Shown here piece after piece: positions 1 through 8,562 of a stretch of 64,000 bases of DNA; position 1 is the first letter of the stretch; each line of letters begins with the position of its first letter. The stretch spans positions 248,001 to 312,000 of the forward strand of contig NZ_LWKZ01000026.1 of the NCBI RefSeq assembly GCF_001905005.1. Reading direction: 5' to 3'. Both the position numbers and the translations under genes were made by a program. The DNA is from Streptomyces sp. CB02923 (GTDB lineage: Bacteria; Actinomycetota; Actinomycetes; Streptomycetales; Streptomycetaceae). A model generated the notes under the pieces. The model had not been told where the DNA came from. It did not search any database and was given only the letters and a program-made list of their open reading frames with translations.

Positions 1-1
1 G

Positions 2-619
2 GCGCAGGTCTTCCGGGCCATCGGGCTGCTGGCGCAGAACTTCCCCAACTGGGAGATGTCGGCCGCCACCAACGTCGCCATCGGAGCCGGTGATCTCCCC
101 CGCGACATGACCTGCGTGAAAGAGGCGGCGCGGGCCGCCGACGTGGACCTCCTGATCGAGGGGCTGCCGCACGGGTGGGACTCCATCGTCGTGAAGGGGT
201 ACGAGCGCGGGGTCCAGCTCTCGGGCGGGCAGTGGCAGAAGCTGGGAAACGCGCGAAGCCGCTACCGCGGAGCCCCGTTCCTGCTGGTCGACGAGCCGAC
301 GTCGGCGCTCGATCCGCACGCGGAGATCACCGCCTTCGAGCAGTTGCGGACGCTGGCCGACAGCGGCACCGGAGTGGTGCTGATCACCCACCGGCTCGCC
401 GCCACCGCCACGGCCGACCACATCTACGTCCTCGATGACGGGCGCATCGCCGAACACGGGCGCCACGCGGACCTCATGCGCCGCCCCGGTGGCCTGTACC
501 GGGGGATGTTCGAAGCGCAGGCCGCCCAGTACGGCCTCACCCCGGTCGGCAGCTTCCCCGCCGCGCGGCACGACGCCGTACCGGCGCCGGGAGAAGGAGC
601 CTGTCCGGACCTTCCCTAG
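2..619 (+). CDS. ABC exporter ATP-binding domain, C-terminal part (5' end outside window)
   Basis: The frame is open from base 2, so only the C-terminal ~205 residues are seen. They carry the ABC signature (LSGGQWQK), Walker B followed by the D-loop (FLLVDEPTSALD) and the switch histidine (ITHR). The family couples ATP hydrolysis to export, and the layout fits the end of a fused permease-ATPase half-transporter. The usual IALARAL stretch after the signature is replaced by LGNARSRYR, an unusual variant. The gene converges on the dehydrogenase fragment on the other strand and its last ~83 bases overlap that gene's 3' end. It may be the exporter of the left biosynthetic block (inference). Whether the Walker A motif is intact cannot be judged. 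Confidence 0.85.
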   Translation, partial: AQVFRAIGLLAQNFPNWEMSAATNVAIGAGDLPRDMTCVKEAARAADVDLLIEGLPHGWDSIVVKGYERGVQLSGGQWQKLGNARSRYRGAPFLLVDEPTSALDPHAEITAFEQLRTLADSGTGVVLITHRLAATATADHIYVLDDGRIAEHGRHADLMRRPGGLYRGMFEAQAAQYGLTPVGSFPAARHDAVPAPGEGACPDLP

Positions 620-1256
620 ACCGGCGGTCGAGGTGCTCGCTGAGCCGGACATGAGGCGGTACGGGACCTCCTGCCAGGCGGTGCCAGAGCCCCGGTGGCG
701 TCGGCTGCCCCGGTGGCGCGGAGACGAGGTGGGCCAGCGCCCAGGAGACGAGGTGCGCCGGTGCCGTCCGCGGGTGCCCGCCGCGCCACGGGACGGACGT
801 CACGCGTATCTCGCGCCGGTGCACGTCGTGGCAGGTGGCGACCGGGGTGGTCGGCTCCAGCGGGCGGACGGCGAGGATCACGTGGCCTCCCGTGCGTACC
901 GTGCGCAGGGCCCGCGTGATCCCCGCGCCGGTCCCGGTGGTCTCCAGGACGACGTCGGGCGGAGCGTCCGGGAGCGCGCTGCGGAGCGGGAGCGCCCGCC
1001 GGATGAGTGCGGCGAGCGCCCCCTCGCCCACGACGGCCGCTGTTGCGCCTGCTTCGTACGCGGCCTGGGCTGCGGCGTGCGCGGTGGCAGCCCAGGCGTG
1101 TGCGGCGGTCTCGTCGGCGCAGGGTGCGGAGTAGCCACGTCCCCACGTCGCCGCCTCGGTGGTGCCTTCGACGAAGTACACCTCGTCCGGTTCCGCCTCG
1201 GCGGGCAGCGCGGGGGCGCCGTCCGGGCCGATGGTGATCCGCCACCATGCGTTCAT
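537..1256 (-). CDS. Zn-type alcohol dehydrogenase-like fragment (NAD-binding part)
   Basis: 239 residues starting MNAWWRITIG; the ATG overlaps the TGA of the upstream gene (ATGA), so the two are translationally coupled. The middle reads like the Rossmann half of a medium-chain dehydrogenase (a VVLETTGTGAGI stretch, then a GGHVILAVRPLE stretch), but the N-terminal zinc-binding catalytic domain is missing. The last ~28 residues are Arg-rich and come from DNA that also encodes the ABC exporter tail, so the natural C-terminus is doubtful. It probably acts with, or is a decayed paralogue of, the dehydrogenase half of the upstream fusion protein. Substrate unknown. Confidence 0.6.
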   Translation of the reverse strand: MNAWWRITIGPDGAPALPAEAEPDEVYFVEGTTEAATWGRGYSAPCADETAAHAWAATAHAAAQAAYEAGATAAVVGEGALAALIRRALPLRSALPDAPPDVVLETTGTGAGITRALRTVRTGGHVILAVRPLEPTTPVATCHDVHRREIRVTSVPWRGGHPRTAPAHLVSWALAHLVSAPPGQPTPPGLWHRLAGGPVPPHVRLSEHLDRRSREGPDRLLLPAPVRRRAARRGSCRPG

Positions 1257-3361
1257 GGCCCGCCTTCGGTGGTGGGGAGTACGGGGACGGTCGCCCGGCC
1301 GGACCGGGCCGAGGCGTACGCCGCTTCGACCACCGCCTGGGTCCGCAGCGCGTCGTGGAGGCTGACGTCGACGGGCGCTCCCTCGCGTACGGACCTCGCG
1401 AATCCGGTGAAGGCCCAGGCCCGCAGGTCGATGGCCGTCGGCTTCGCGGGGGCGGCCTCCGGCGGGGCGGGGTGCCTCCTCGCTCCCGGGGCCGGGGCGG
1501 CTTCCCGCCGCCGGTGGGTGACCGCGTACCGGGGCAGCACCTGAAGGTGCCCCTGGTCTCCCCAGACCCGGATGTGCTGCCCGTCCCCGCCGACCACGCG
1601 GGACGCACCGGTCAGCGTGGCGATCACCCGCCCGAACCGGATGACCAGCGTCACCGCGTCCTCGATGTCCGGGGCGTCGGCCAAGGGGGACGTCGCGGTC
1701 TCGGCGTACACCCGGTCGGCCTCGCGGCCGAGCAGCGCGCGGACCGTGTCGATCTGGTGGATCAGGTTCATGATCAGGAATCCGCCGCCGGAGCGTGCCT
1801 TCGACAGCCGCCATGTGGAGGGGGACCGTCCGCTGAGGCCGCCGCGGAAGTAGTCCGCGGACCTGTCCACGAGGTAGTGGGCCGATACGCCGAGCGGCAC
1901 ACCGATGGCTCCGGCCCCGATCGTCTCGCGGGCCCGCAGAAAGCGCGGATCCGTCCGCGTCGGGAACAGCACACCGGTCGTCAGGCCACCGGCACCGGCA
2001 GCGGCCGACGCCATCCGTCGTGCCGTGGTCAGGTCCTGTGCGAGGGGCTTTTCCAGCAGCACATGCTTACCGGCCGCGAGCGCGGCGGCGAGCAGCGGCT
2101 CGTGGGTGTCGTGCGGCGTGGCGATGATCACCGCGTCCACGTCCCGGCGCGCCATCAGCCGTCCGAGGGCCTGCTCGTGGGTGCCGCCGTACCGCGCCAC
2201 CGTGTCCTCGGCCAGCTGCCGGACCGGATCGTGACACGCCGTGAGGCAGGCCCCCTCGGCATCCGCCAGGGCTCTGGCGTCCTCGATCCCGATGTCACCG
2301 CAGCCGATCAGCCCGAAACGCAGCGGGGACGGGACCGGAGTGCGCCGGGGAGATGCGGCGGTGGCCGGTGCCTGCCGCGGTACGGGGCCGCTCGGCCCGG
2401 ACTCCGGCGCCGTACCGGTGGAAGCGGCGGAGGATCCGGGCGGCGGGTCAGGGCCCCAGCGCAGGGCGGCGCTGACCAGGGTGCGGTCGGTGGCCAGCCG
2501 TCGGTAGACCGCCGGGGCCTCCGTCGCCGGGTACTCGGCCAGTACGTCCCGCACGGTGAACAGGCCCCGCGCGAGCAGCTCGAAGAACACATTGCCGAGC
2601 CGGTTCTCCTCCTCCGTGCCCACGCGGGAGACATGTGCGCCGCGCAGGTCCAGCCGCCGGTCGTAGAGCTGCCGCAGCGGAACGTCGGCCAAGTCGCTCC
2701 GGGGCGAGCCGAGCAGGACCACCCGGCCGCCGTCCGCGGCAGCCGCGACGGCGGTGTGCAGCCCGGCGCCGCTGCCGGTCACGTCCAGGACGAGTGGGGT
2801 GCCGCCGCCGACCGTGCCGGTGGAGAGGAAGGTGGTGGCCGGCTCGGTCTCCGCGGCCCATGCCTTCGCCGCGGAACCGGCGACCGCCCGCACCTCCGGC
2901 GCTCCCCGGGCCGCCGCGAGCCTACGGGTGATCACGCCGAGCAGACCGCCTCCGATCACGGTGACCGGCTCTCCGGGGCACTGGGCTCCGCGTTCCAGGC
3001 CGTGCAGCGCGGTGAGGGCCAGTTGCCAGACGGCGGCGTCCAGCAGCGGCACGTGATCGGGCACGGCGCGTACGCAGGCGGCGGGTACGGCGGCGACGTC
3101 GCCGTGACGGGCCCGGCGCACCGCGACCCGCGTGCCGCCCGGCAGTGAGGACGGCGCCCGTACGGCGCCCGCGGCCATGTAGCCGGGGTATTCGGGGAAC
3201 CGGGCGTCCGCGGTCGGCAGGTCCAGGAGGACGGCCCGCTCGGTTCCGGGACTGATCACACTCACGCTGATGTCGACCACGATCTCCCCCGGCCCGCCCG
3301 CCGGCTCGTCGCGCTCGATGACGTCGCACCTTCCGGCACCGGTCAGGACCACCGCTCTCAT
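1253..3361 (-). CDS. fusion oxidoreductase: Zn-type alcohol dehydrogenase + Gfo/Idh/MocA
   Basis: 702 residues from an ATG (MRAVVLTGAG) preceded by GTGGAGG; a GTG four codons upstream is less likely. Residues 1-~330 resemble a medium-chain alcohol dehydrogenase, with an NAD-binding stretch (VIGGGLLGVITRR) and a second glycine-rich segment (LDVTGSGAG). After a Ser/Pro/Ala linker, residues ~350-700 are a Gfo/Idh/MocA protein: nucleotide-binding FGLIGCGDIG, then the EKPLAQD motif carrying the family's catalytic lysine. Such two-domain proteins occur in sugar and polysaccharide loci, where they act on sugar nucleotides or cyclitols. Divergent from the methyltransferase at 3486. Substrate not deducible. 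Confidence 0.85.
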   Translation of the reverse strand: MRAVVLTGAGRCDVIERDEPAGGPGEIVVDISVSVISPGTERAVLLDLPTADARFPEYPGYMAAGAVRAPSSLPGGTRVAVRRARHGDVAAVPAACVRAVPDHVPLLDAAVWQLALTALHGLERGAQCPGEPVTVIGGGLLGVITRRLAAARGAPEVRAVAGSAAKAWAAETEPATTFLSTGTVGGGTPLVLDVTGSGAGLHTAVAAAADGGRVVLLGSPRSDLADVPLRQLYDRRLDLRGAHVSRVGTEEENRLGNVFFELLARGLFTVRDVLAEYPATEAPAVYRRLATDRTLVSAALRWGPDPPPGSSAASTGTAPESGPSGPVPRQAPATAASPRRTPVPSPLRFGLIGCGDIGIEDARALADAEGACLTACHDPVRQLAEDTVARYGGTHEQALGRLMARRDVDAVIIATPHDTHEPLLAAALAAGKHVLLEKPLAQDLTTARRMASAAAGAGGLTTGVLFPTRTDPRFLRARETIGAGAIGVPLGVSAHYLVDRSADYFRGGLSGRSPSTWRLSKARSGGGFLIMNLIHQIDTVRALLGREADRVYAETATSPLADAPDIEDAVTLVIRFGRVIATLTGASRVVGGDGQHIRVWGDQGHLQVLPRYAVTHRRREAAPAPGARRHPAPPEAAPAKPTAIDLRAWAFTGFARSVREGAPVDVSLHDALRTQAVVEAAYASARSGRATVPVLPTTEGGP

Positions 3362-3428
3362 GTGCGCCTCCACAGGAATGGACCGATGAATGGGCGGACG
3401 GGGAACAATGGCTACGGCCCTCGATCCG

Positions 3429-3468
3429 CTGAACGCCTCATGACACCTCTGAACGCCTCATGACACCT
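3429..3468. repeat. perfect 20-bp tandem duplication in divergent promoter
   Basis: Two adjacent identical 20-bp copies (3429-3448 and 3449-3468; CTGAACGCCTCATGACACCT) lie in the 124-bp gap between the fusion oxidoreductase and the methyltransferase. They sit 18-57 bases upstream of the methyltransferase ATG, where a repressor or activator could bind. No function is established. Confidence 0.9.
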
Positions 3469-3485
3469 CGGGAATCGGTGATCGC

Positions 3486-4178
3486 ATGCTGGCCTGGACA
3501 GCGCGAAAACTGCTACGCGACCAGCGGACCGTGGCACTTGTCGGGCACGACATGATCCGGCTCCGGGCGCGCCTGGGCCAACGGTTCCGAAGGGTTCCCG
3601 CGCATTCCCGGAAACTGCATCTCGGCTGTGGCGACCGCCGCGTTCCGGGGTGGTTGAACTGCGATGTGTCGGGGTCGGAATGCGATATCGATCTGGCGGC
3701 GGGCCGACTGCCTTTCCCGGACAACTCGTCCGACGCCATCGTCATGCAGCACGTCGTGGAACACCTCGACCTGCGTGAGCAGTTGCTACCGCTCCTGCGG
3801 GACCTGCACCGGATCTGCGCCGACGGCGGCCGGGTGTGGCTGTCGTGCCCGGATCTGGCCAAGGTGTGCACGGCGTATCTGGACGACCGGGGGCGCGCGC
3901 TGATGGAAGACCGGCGGCAGCGGTGGCCGGATTACACCCTCGGCGGGGTGCCGGTCCAGCACTTCATCAACGACCTCTTCCAGGCCAGGGGCAGGCACCG
4001 GAATCTGTTCGACTTCGAGCTGCTGTCCTGGGCCCTCGGTCAGGCGGGTTTCGGGCCGGTGGAACGGATCGTCGAGGCGGATTTGCTCGCCGCGCATCCC
4101 GGATTCCCGCCCCGCCATGACGATCGGCAGTCGTTGTACGTCGTGGCGGGCAAGGCCGCCGCACCGCACGGGCATTGA
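3486..4178 (+). CDS. class I SAM-dependent methyltransferase
   Basis: 230 residues. Motif I is LHLGCGD at about residue 43, followed by an acidic motif II region (NCDVSG) and a motif IV-like stretch (DAIVMQHVVEHL). This is the arrangement of small Rossmann-fold methyltransferases acting on small molecules or sugar intermediates. The start has a weak ribosome-binding site. It is the only plus-strand gene between two minus-strand groups, and it ends 11 bp from the convergent glycosyltransferase-like gene. A tailoring role in the left block is inferred. Confidence 0.8.
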   Translation: MLAWTARKLLRDQRTVALVGHDMIRLRARLGQRFRRVPAHSRKLHLGCGDRRVPGWLNCDVSGSECDIDLAAGRLPFPDNSSDAIVMQHVVEHLDLREQLLPLLRDLHRICADGGRVWLSCPDLAKVCTAYLDDRGRALMEDRRQRWPDYTLGGVPVQHFINDLFQARGRHRNLFDFELLSWALGQAGFGPVERIVEADLLAAHPGFPPRHDDRQSLYVVAGKAAAPHGH

Positions 4179-4189
4179 CCCGGCTCCCG

Positions 4190-5089
4190 TCAGGCTCTCC
4201 GGTTCTGTATCCGGCTCTGCATCTGGCTCGGTATCCGGCTCTGTGTCCGGCTCTGTGGTGCCGGGAGATTGCGGTAGTGCTGCCAGAGTTCGTACAGGGG
4301 GACGGCTCGCTTGTCCGGCTGGGTCGGCTTCACGGGCTCCGTCCAGTGGACCAGCAGCGTCGGCGGCGAGGCAGGTTCCACCACCTCGCCGTCGCGCGCG
4401 ACGACGCCCGGCGTCCAGGCGTAGACCTCGCCGGGAATGCTCTGGTCCCCCGTCGTCGCTCTCAGGCGGCGCAGGCTCGTGTACGGCAGCCCTGACGTCA
4501 CCATCAGATAGTTCAGCAGCGGCTGCTCGTACCCCAGCTTCATATGCGGGGCCAGTTCCCGCGCCGCGGGCAGGCTGTCGGCGATCCGGGAGAGCGTCAG
4601 CGCGCCCTTTCTCGATGCGACGAACCCCGTGTTCGCCGCGTACTCGAACTGTTCCGGCGTCAGCTTTCCGGCCTGTCCGATGCTGTCCTTCCAGGCGCGC
4701 CCCGGAACATGGGACGTGGCGACGACGAAGCCGAAGTCGTCGAGGTGGGTGAAGACGAAGTCGATATTCCGCAGGACGGCCGTGTCACTGTCGATGTAGA
4801 CGAATTCCTCGTATGCGCCTTCCCATGCTGCCAGCTTACGGAAGTGCCCCTGGGGCCGGCCGTGGAACGCGAGGCTGAATTCGTCGCACCGCCGCAGCGG
4901 TTCGGGGTCCTGCCACACCGAGAAGTCGTACCGGAACCGCAGCGACGCGACGTCCTCGAAGTCGTCGTCGAACGGAATCAGGCAGAGCGCGATGTCCGGG
5001 TTGCTTCTTCTGAAGCTGTTGAGGAACACGATGACCAGCTCCCGGACGCGGTCATTGGCCAGGAAGTAGACGCCTCGCTGCACGGACAT
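4190..5089 (-). CDS. GT-A-type glycosyltransferase-like protein
   Basis: 299 residues. A DSDT metal/nucleotide-sugar motif (preceded by VYI, about residue 97) and a later LLVHWTEPVKP segment match nucleotide-diphospho-sugar transferases of GT8-like type. The first residues, RGVYFLANDRV, look like the opening beta strand. The C-terminal ~22 residues are a low-complexity Gln/Ser/Arg tail encoded by a 12-bp tandem repeat. Last gene of a minus-strand group starting at 8525; 15 bp separate it from the dioxygenase. It probably glycosylates an intermediate of the left block; donor and acceptor are unknown. Confidence 0.75.
   Translation of the reverse strand: MSVQRGVYFLANDRVRELVIVFLNSFRRSNPDIALCLIPFDDDFEDVASLRFRYDFSVWQDPEPLRRCDEFSLAFHGRPQGHFRKLAAWEGAYEEFVYIDSDTAVLRNIDFVFTHLDDFGFVVATSHVPGRAWKDSIGQAGKLTPEQFEYAANTGFVASRKGALTLSRIADSLPAARELAPHMKLGYEQPLLNYLMVTSGLPYTSLRRLRATTGDQSIPGEVYAWTPGVVARDGEVVEPASPPTLLVHWTEPVKPTQPDKRAVPLYELWQHYRNLPAPQSRTQSRIPSQMQSRIQNRRA
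4204..4257. repeat. 12-bp tandem repeat (4.5 units) in a coding tail
   Basis: Units TCTGTATCCGGC (4204), TCTGCATCTGGC (4216), TCGGTATCCGGC (4228) and TCTGTGTCCGGC (4240), then a partial unit. Read on the minus strand they encode the QSRI-type repeats at the C-terminus of the glycosyltransferase-like protein. The repeat length is a multiple of three, so copy-number changes would keep the frame. Confidence 0.9.
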
Positions 5090-5104
5090 CGGTGTACGCC
5101 CCTC

Positions 5105-6088
5105 TCAGCGGGCAGGGCTTCCGGTGAAGGCGGTGAGCGGCTCGCCGTGCACCGCTTCGGAACGGAAGCCGTCCGGCCCGACGGGGCGGTCGCCCAGGAC
5201 CGTGACCCGGTAGAGGGTCCGGCGGAATTCCGTGTGATCCAGGTCGGACGGCTGGAGGTGCGCCACGGCCCGGTTGTCCCACACGGCGACGTCACCGGCC
5301 GTCCAGCGCTGCCGCAGCGTGTACTCCGGGCGCGTGATGTGCTCGAAGAGCAGCCCCAGGATGCGGCGGCTCTCCCAGGGCAGCAGCCCGACGATGTGGG
5401 TCACCGACGCGGGCGGCGCGAACAGAGCCTTCTCGCCCGTCTCGGGATGGATGCGCACCAGTGGATGGACGGAGAGGAGCGGGTCCTCGGTGAGCTTGCG
5501 GATGATCTCGACGTCCTCGGTGTCGGACAGGAGCAACTGGCAGGCGGCGTAGAGGGTGTGCTCCGCCCGCAGTCCGGCGACCAGCTCCTGGAGCGGCCGG
5601 GAGAGGCCCTCGTGGGCCGCCACGAGGTTGGTCCACTGGGTGTCACCGCCGAACTCGGTCACCACCTCGGCCCGTAGGACGCAGATGGCCGGCGGATTGA
5701 CGGCGGCGGCCAGGTCGGTGTGCCAGCCCGAGTCGTGCCGCAGCGACTTCGGCTTCAGCCGTTCCTCGAATCTCCGGCCGTGCCGGGTGTCGTCCACGTC
5801 CGGATCGACGGTGAGGATCTGCGGGAAGCCTTCCGGATGCGCTCCGTGTTTACGCCCCGGACGCCGGGTCAGCTCACCGAAACGCCGTCCGAACGCCACA
5901 TGATCGGCGTGGCTCAGGTGCTGGCCCCGGAAGAAGATCACCTTGTGGCGCAGCAGCGCCGCGCGGATCTCGCCCATGGTTTCGGCGTCAACCGGCTCGG
6001 CAAGATGCACTCCTTCGATATCGGCCCCGATGCGCCCCGCGACGCGTCGTACGCCGATCCTGGTGAAGGCCTCGTCCGCTGCCGCCAT
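5105..6088 (-). CDS. TauD/TfdA-family Fe(II)/2-oxoglutarate dioxygenase (copy 1)
   Basis: 327 residues, start supported by AGGAGGGGGC just upstream. The iron facial triad is visible: His123 and Asp125 in GWHTD and the distal His277 in NRAVAHLQP. Arginines in EFRRTLYRVTV fit 2-oxoglutarate binding. Family members hydroxylate, desaturate or cleave small substrates with O2, releasing succinate and CO2. A close paralogue with the same motifs lies at 17376-18377. It sits 33 bp after the unknown gene and 15 bp before the glycosyltransferase-like gene, in one operon. Confidence 0.9.
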   Translation of the reverse strand: MAAADEAFTRIGVRRVAGRIGADIEGVHLAEPVDAETMGEIRAALLRHKVIFFRGQHLSHADHVAFGRRFGELTRRPGRKHGAHPEGFPQILTVDPDVDDTRHGRRFEERLKPKSLRHDSGWHTDLAAAVNPPAICVLRAEVVTEFGGDTQWTNLVAAHEGLSRPLQELVAGLRAEHTLYAACQLLLSDTEDVEIIRKLTEDPLLSVHPLVRIHPETGEKALFAPPASVTHIVGLLPWESRRILGLLFEHITRPEYTLRQRWTAGDVAVWDNRAVAHLQPSDLDHTEFRRTLYRVTVLGDRPVGPDGFRSEAVHGEPLTAFTGSPAR

Positions 6089-6121
6089 GCCCCCTCCTGA
6101 TTCCGGCTGCCTGTTCCCTGG

Positions 6122-7381
6122 TCAATAGGCGATGCTCAGCACGGTTTCCGCCGAGCCGTGGACCTTGCGGGACCGTTCCTGCATGACCATCACCCCGATC
6201 AGGCGCTCGGGGGTGTAGAAGGCACTGAACTTGGTGTACGCCTCGGCCTTCAGCTCCTCTCCCTCCCTCGTCACCGCGGTGGCCGGCTCAGGGTGCATCC
6301 GTGCCTCCTGCGCCACCCAGAGGTGCCCTGCCGCGCTGTCGGCGAGGATGCGGTCGAAGAGCTTCCGCAGGGCCACCCCCGTGAAGCTGCCGGAGAAGTA
6401 CACGGCCCGGCTGCCCCAGTTGAGCGTCGGGTGGTGGCTGCCGAACTTCAGGTAGTACAGGCGTTTGCCCTGGCCCAGAGTGCAGTAGCCGTCCAGGCTG
6501 ATCCAGGTTCCGTCGGGCATGCGGAAGCCGTCGGGGGTGATGATCTCGGTGTGGGGGAACAGCCCGCGGATCTCGTCCGGGTAATGCGCGCGGGTCTTGT
6601 CCCAGAAGGGCCACGCCATGGCCACCTTGGCGTCGTACAGAGGGGTCGGGGGATGGTCGAAGAAGAGGTCCCCCCTCTCGCACTTCTCCATCCATTGGTC
6701 GAAAAACCCGTTGTACCTCAGATCGTAGAACTCATGGGCTCGGACGAAATTGCAGTCCTTCCACTCGACCGGGTCCCAGCCGAAGTGCCGGATGCCCGCC
6801 TCGCGCAGCCGCTGCACGATGTAGTGGACCCCGTGCGGCCGGGAGGCGTTGTTGGTCAGGTGATGCACGACGGGCTCCGGCCCCAGCCGGTCGTGCATGG
6901 ATACGGCGAGCCCGCCGATGAGCGAACCGAAGGGGTGGGCCGGAGCACCGAAGTCGGCGGGGAATTCCCGGTACAGGCTGTGCAGTTGCTCGGCAATCTC
7001 CCAGCCGGAGGCCATGCACTGGATTTCGGCAATCGCTCCGGGGGCGGCCTCGTCCGTGCGGAAGTAGACCGGCAGGGCGAGCTGGCGCCCGGTGAGGCCA
7101 CGGTGATAGGCGATACCCCGCTCGGGCGGTTGACCGGTGAGCAAGGACGCGGCGACGGCGGGATCGGCTTCGCCGCGCACGCTCGCCATGAACAGGTCGC
7201 GGGTGATCCGCTGGTAAGTGCGGATCAGGGCATTGCGCTCGACGAACCCCTGAAGTGTCTTGGCGTCCAGCGCGTAGGGCCGGTCAGCGATCAGGTTGGT
7301 GAAGCCGATGGTTTCCCTCGTCCTGTTCTCGATGTCCTCGTCGATGAACCGGTACCAGGGGTGCGTGCTCCGCTCGCCCAT
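6122..7381 (-). CDS. protein of unknown family, possibly ATP-grasp-like ligase
   Basis: 419 residues starting MGERSTHPW, chosen because GAGGGAGC precedes it and the upstream gene stops 10 bp away. I do not recognise the family. A central NNASRPHGVHYIV segment, an HEFYDLRYNGFF segment, a YYLKFGSHHPTLNWGSR stretch and a closing LWVAQEAR strand are spaced like the lysine, glycine-rich loop and acidic strand of ATP-grasp enzymes such as glutathionylspermidine synthase-like proteins. That reading is a guess from pattern alone. No signal peptide or membrane segment. Its place between an amidohydrolase and a dioxygenase suggests a biosynthetic enzyme. Confidence 0.55.
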   Translation of the reverse strand: MGERSTHPWYRFIDEDIENRTRETIGFTNLIADRPYALDAKTLQGFVERNALIRTYQRITRDLFMASVRGEADPAVAASLLTGQPPERGIAYHRGLTGRQLALPVYFRTDEAAPGAIAEIQCMASGWEIAEQLHSLYREFPADFGAPAHPFGSLIGGLAVSMHDRLGPEPVVHHLTNNASRPHGVHYIVQRLREAGIRHFGWDPVEWKDCNFVRAHEFYDLRYNGFFDQWMEKCERGDLFFDHPPTPLYDAKVAMAWPFWDKTRAHYPDEIRGLFPHTEIITPDGFRMPDGTWISLDGYCTLGQGKRLYYLKFGSHHPTLNWGSRAVYFSGSFTGVALRKLFDRILADSAAGHLWVAQEARMHPEPATAVTREGEELKAEAYTKFSAFYTPERLIGVMVMQERSRKVHGSAETVLSIAY

Positions 7382-7391
7382 GCGGGCTCCC

Positions 7392-8525
7392 TCATTCGGC
7401 TGTCGGCGATGCTGGATCGAGCCCGTAGAGTCGTGCGCAGTTCCCGTGCAGCACCTGGCGCCGGTCCTCGTCCGGAACGTCCCGGAAGGACCGCGCGACG
7501 AGATCCCGGGAATGCGGCCAACTACCCTCGTAGTGCGGGTAGTCACTCCCCCAGAGGAAATTGCCCGCGCCGAGCAGGCGCATCGTGGCGATGCCGATCT
7601 CGTCGTCGGTGAACGTGGTGTGGACCTGGCGGCGGAAGTACGCACTGGGCGGCATGGTGAGCGTGGTGTTCAGGACGGGGCCGAGCTTGTCGTGGATGCG
7701 GTCGGCGTGCAGCAGGTGGTAGCCGACCCAGCCGATGTCGTTTTCCGCGAGGACGAGCTGAAGGCGCGGAAAGCGTTCCAGTACGCCGGAGAAGATCACG
7801 TCGGTGAGCGAGTGCTGTATCTCCTCGGGGTACGCCATGTTCCGCTGTATCCGGCCCAGTGGTGTGCTGTAGTCGAACAGTTTGGGGCTGTCCCGGTACC
7901 CGGTCAGGCAGTGCAGGGAGACCGGTGTTCCCAGTTCCTGGGCCGCTCGCCAGAAGGGGTCGTTCGCCGCACCCGTGAAATCCCGTTCCGGTGCGGAAGA
8001 CGCCCAGATCGCGGCCCCTTTCAGGCCCATGGCCCGGCACCGGTTCAGCTCCTTGACCGCTTCGCCGGCATCCCACAGCGAGATCAGCCCCAGGCCGACG
8101 AGCCGGTCGGGGGCATGCTGCACGAACTCGGCCAGCCAGTCGTTGTAGGCACGGAAACACGCACGCTGGAATACGGCGTCCCGCAGCCAGAACAGGCTCA
8201 TGGCCAGGCTCGGATAGAGGACCTCGGCGGAAACCCCGTCCTGCGCCATGTCCTTCAGCCGGGCCACCGGATCATTGCCGCCGGGTCGGGCCGCTTCGAT
8301 GCCCGACTCCAGGGTTCCGGCGAACTCTTCGGGCGACTTGTCCGTCGCGTAGAGGGAATTGATCAGCGCGGGCCGGAGTCCGTCGCACGAGAAGAACCAC
8401 CCATGGCGTTCGGCGTCCCAGTGCACACGAGGTGCCCTGTCCCTGATGCCACGCCCGAGCCGGTCGCTCCACAGTCGCACAGGCTCCACGACATGCGAGT
8501 CCGCCGAGATGACAGGCGAGTCCAT
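7392..8525 (-). CDS. amidohydrolase of the ACMSD type
   Basis: 377 residues; AGGAG lies 9 bases upstream of the ATG. Metal-binding features of the amidohydrolase-2/ACMSD family are visible: SADSHVVEP near the N-terminus (D-x-H), VSLHCLTG, VLAENDIGW and the C-terminal GSDYPHYEG containing the conserved Asp. Such TIM-barrel enzymes hydrolyse or non-oxidatively decarboxylate small acids. First gene of the minus-strand group 8525-4190, divergent from the radical SAM gene. A 12-bp tandem repeat sits 14 bases upstream. Whether it decarboxylates or hydrolyses cannot be told from sequence. Confidence 0.85.
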   Translation of the reverse strand: MDSPVISADSHVVEPVRLWSDRLGRGIRDRAPRVHWDAERHGWFFSCDGLRPALINSLYATDKSPEEFAGTLESGIEAARPGGNDPVARLKDMAQDGVSAEVLYPSLAMSLFWLRDAVFQRACFRAYNDWLAEFVQHAPDRLVGLGLISLWDAGEAVKELNRCRAMGLKGAAIWASSAPERDFTGAANDPFWRAAQELGTPVSLHCLTGYRDSPKLFDYSTPLGRIQRNMAYPEEIQHSLTDVIFSGVLERFPRLQLVLAENDIGWVGYHLLHADRIHDKLGPVLNTTLTMPPSAYFRRQVHTTFTDDEIGIATMRLLGAGNFLWGSDYPHYEGSWPHSRDLVARSFRDVPDEDRRQVLHGNCARLYGLDPASPTAE

Positions 8526-8538
8526 GCACCACTCCTGC

Positions 8539-8562
8539 GTCGGAAACAGAGTCGGAAACAGA
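8539..8562. repeat. 12-bp tandem repeat in amidohydrolase promoter region
   Basis: GTCGGAAACAGA occurs twice in direct succession (8539-8550 and 8551-8562), between the amidohydrolase start at 8525 and the divergent radical SAM start at 8792. Its position fits a regulator site or the -10/-35 region of the minus-strand group. No known motif is matched. Confidence 0.85.

Noticed and set aside
1247..3148. Long plus-strand frame (over 600 codons)
   Set aside because: Arg/Gly-rich shadow of the fusion oxidoreductase on the other strand; no ribosome-binding site or domain.
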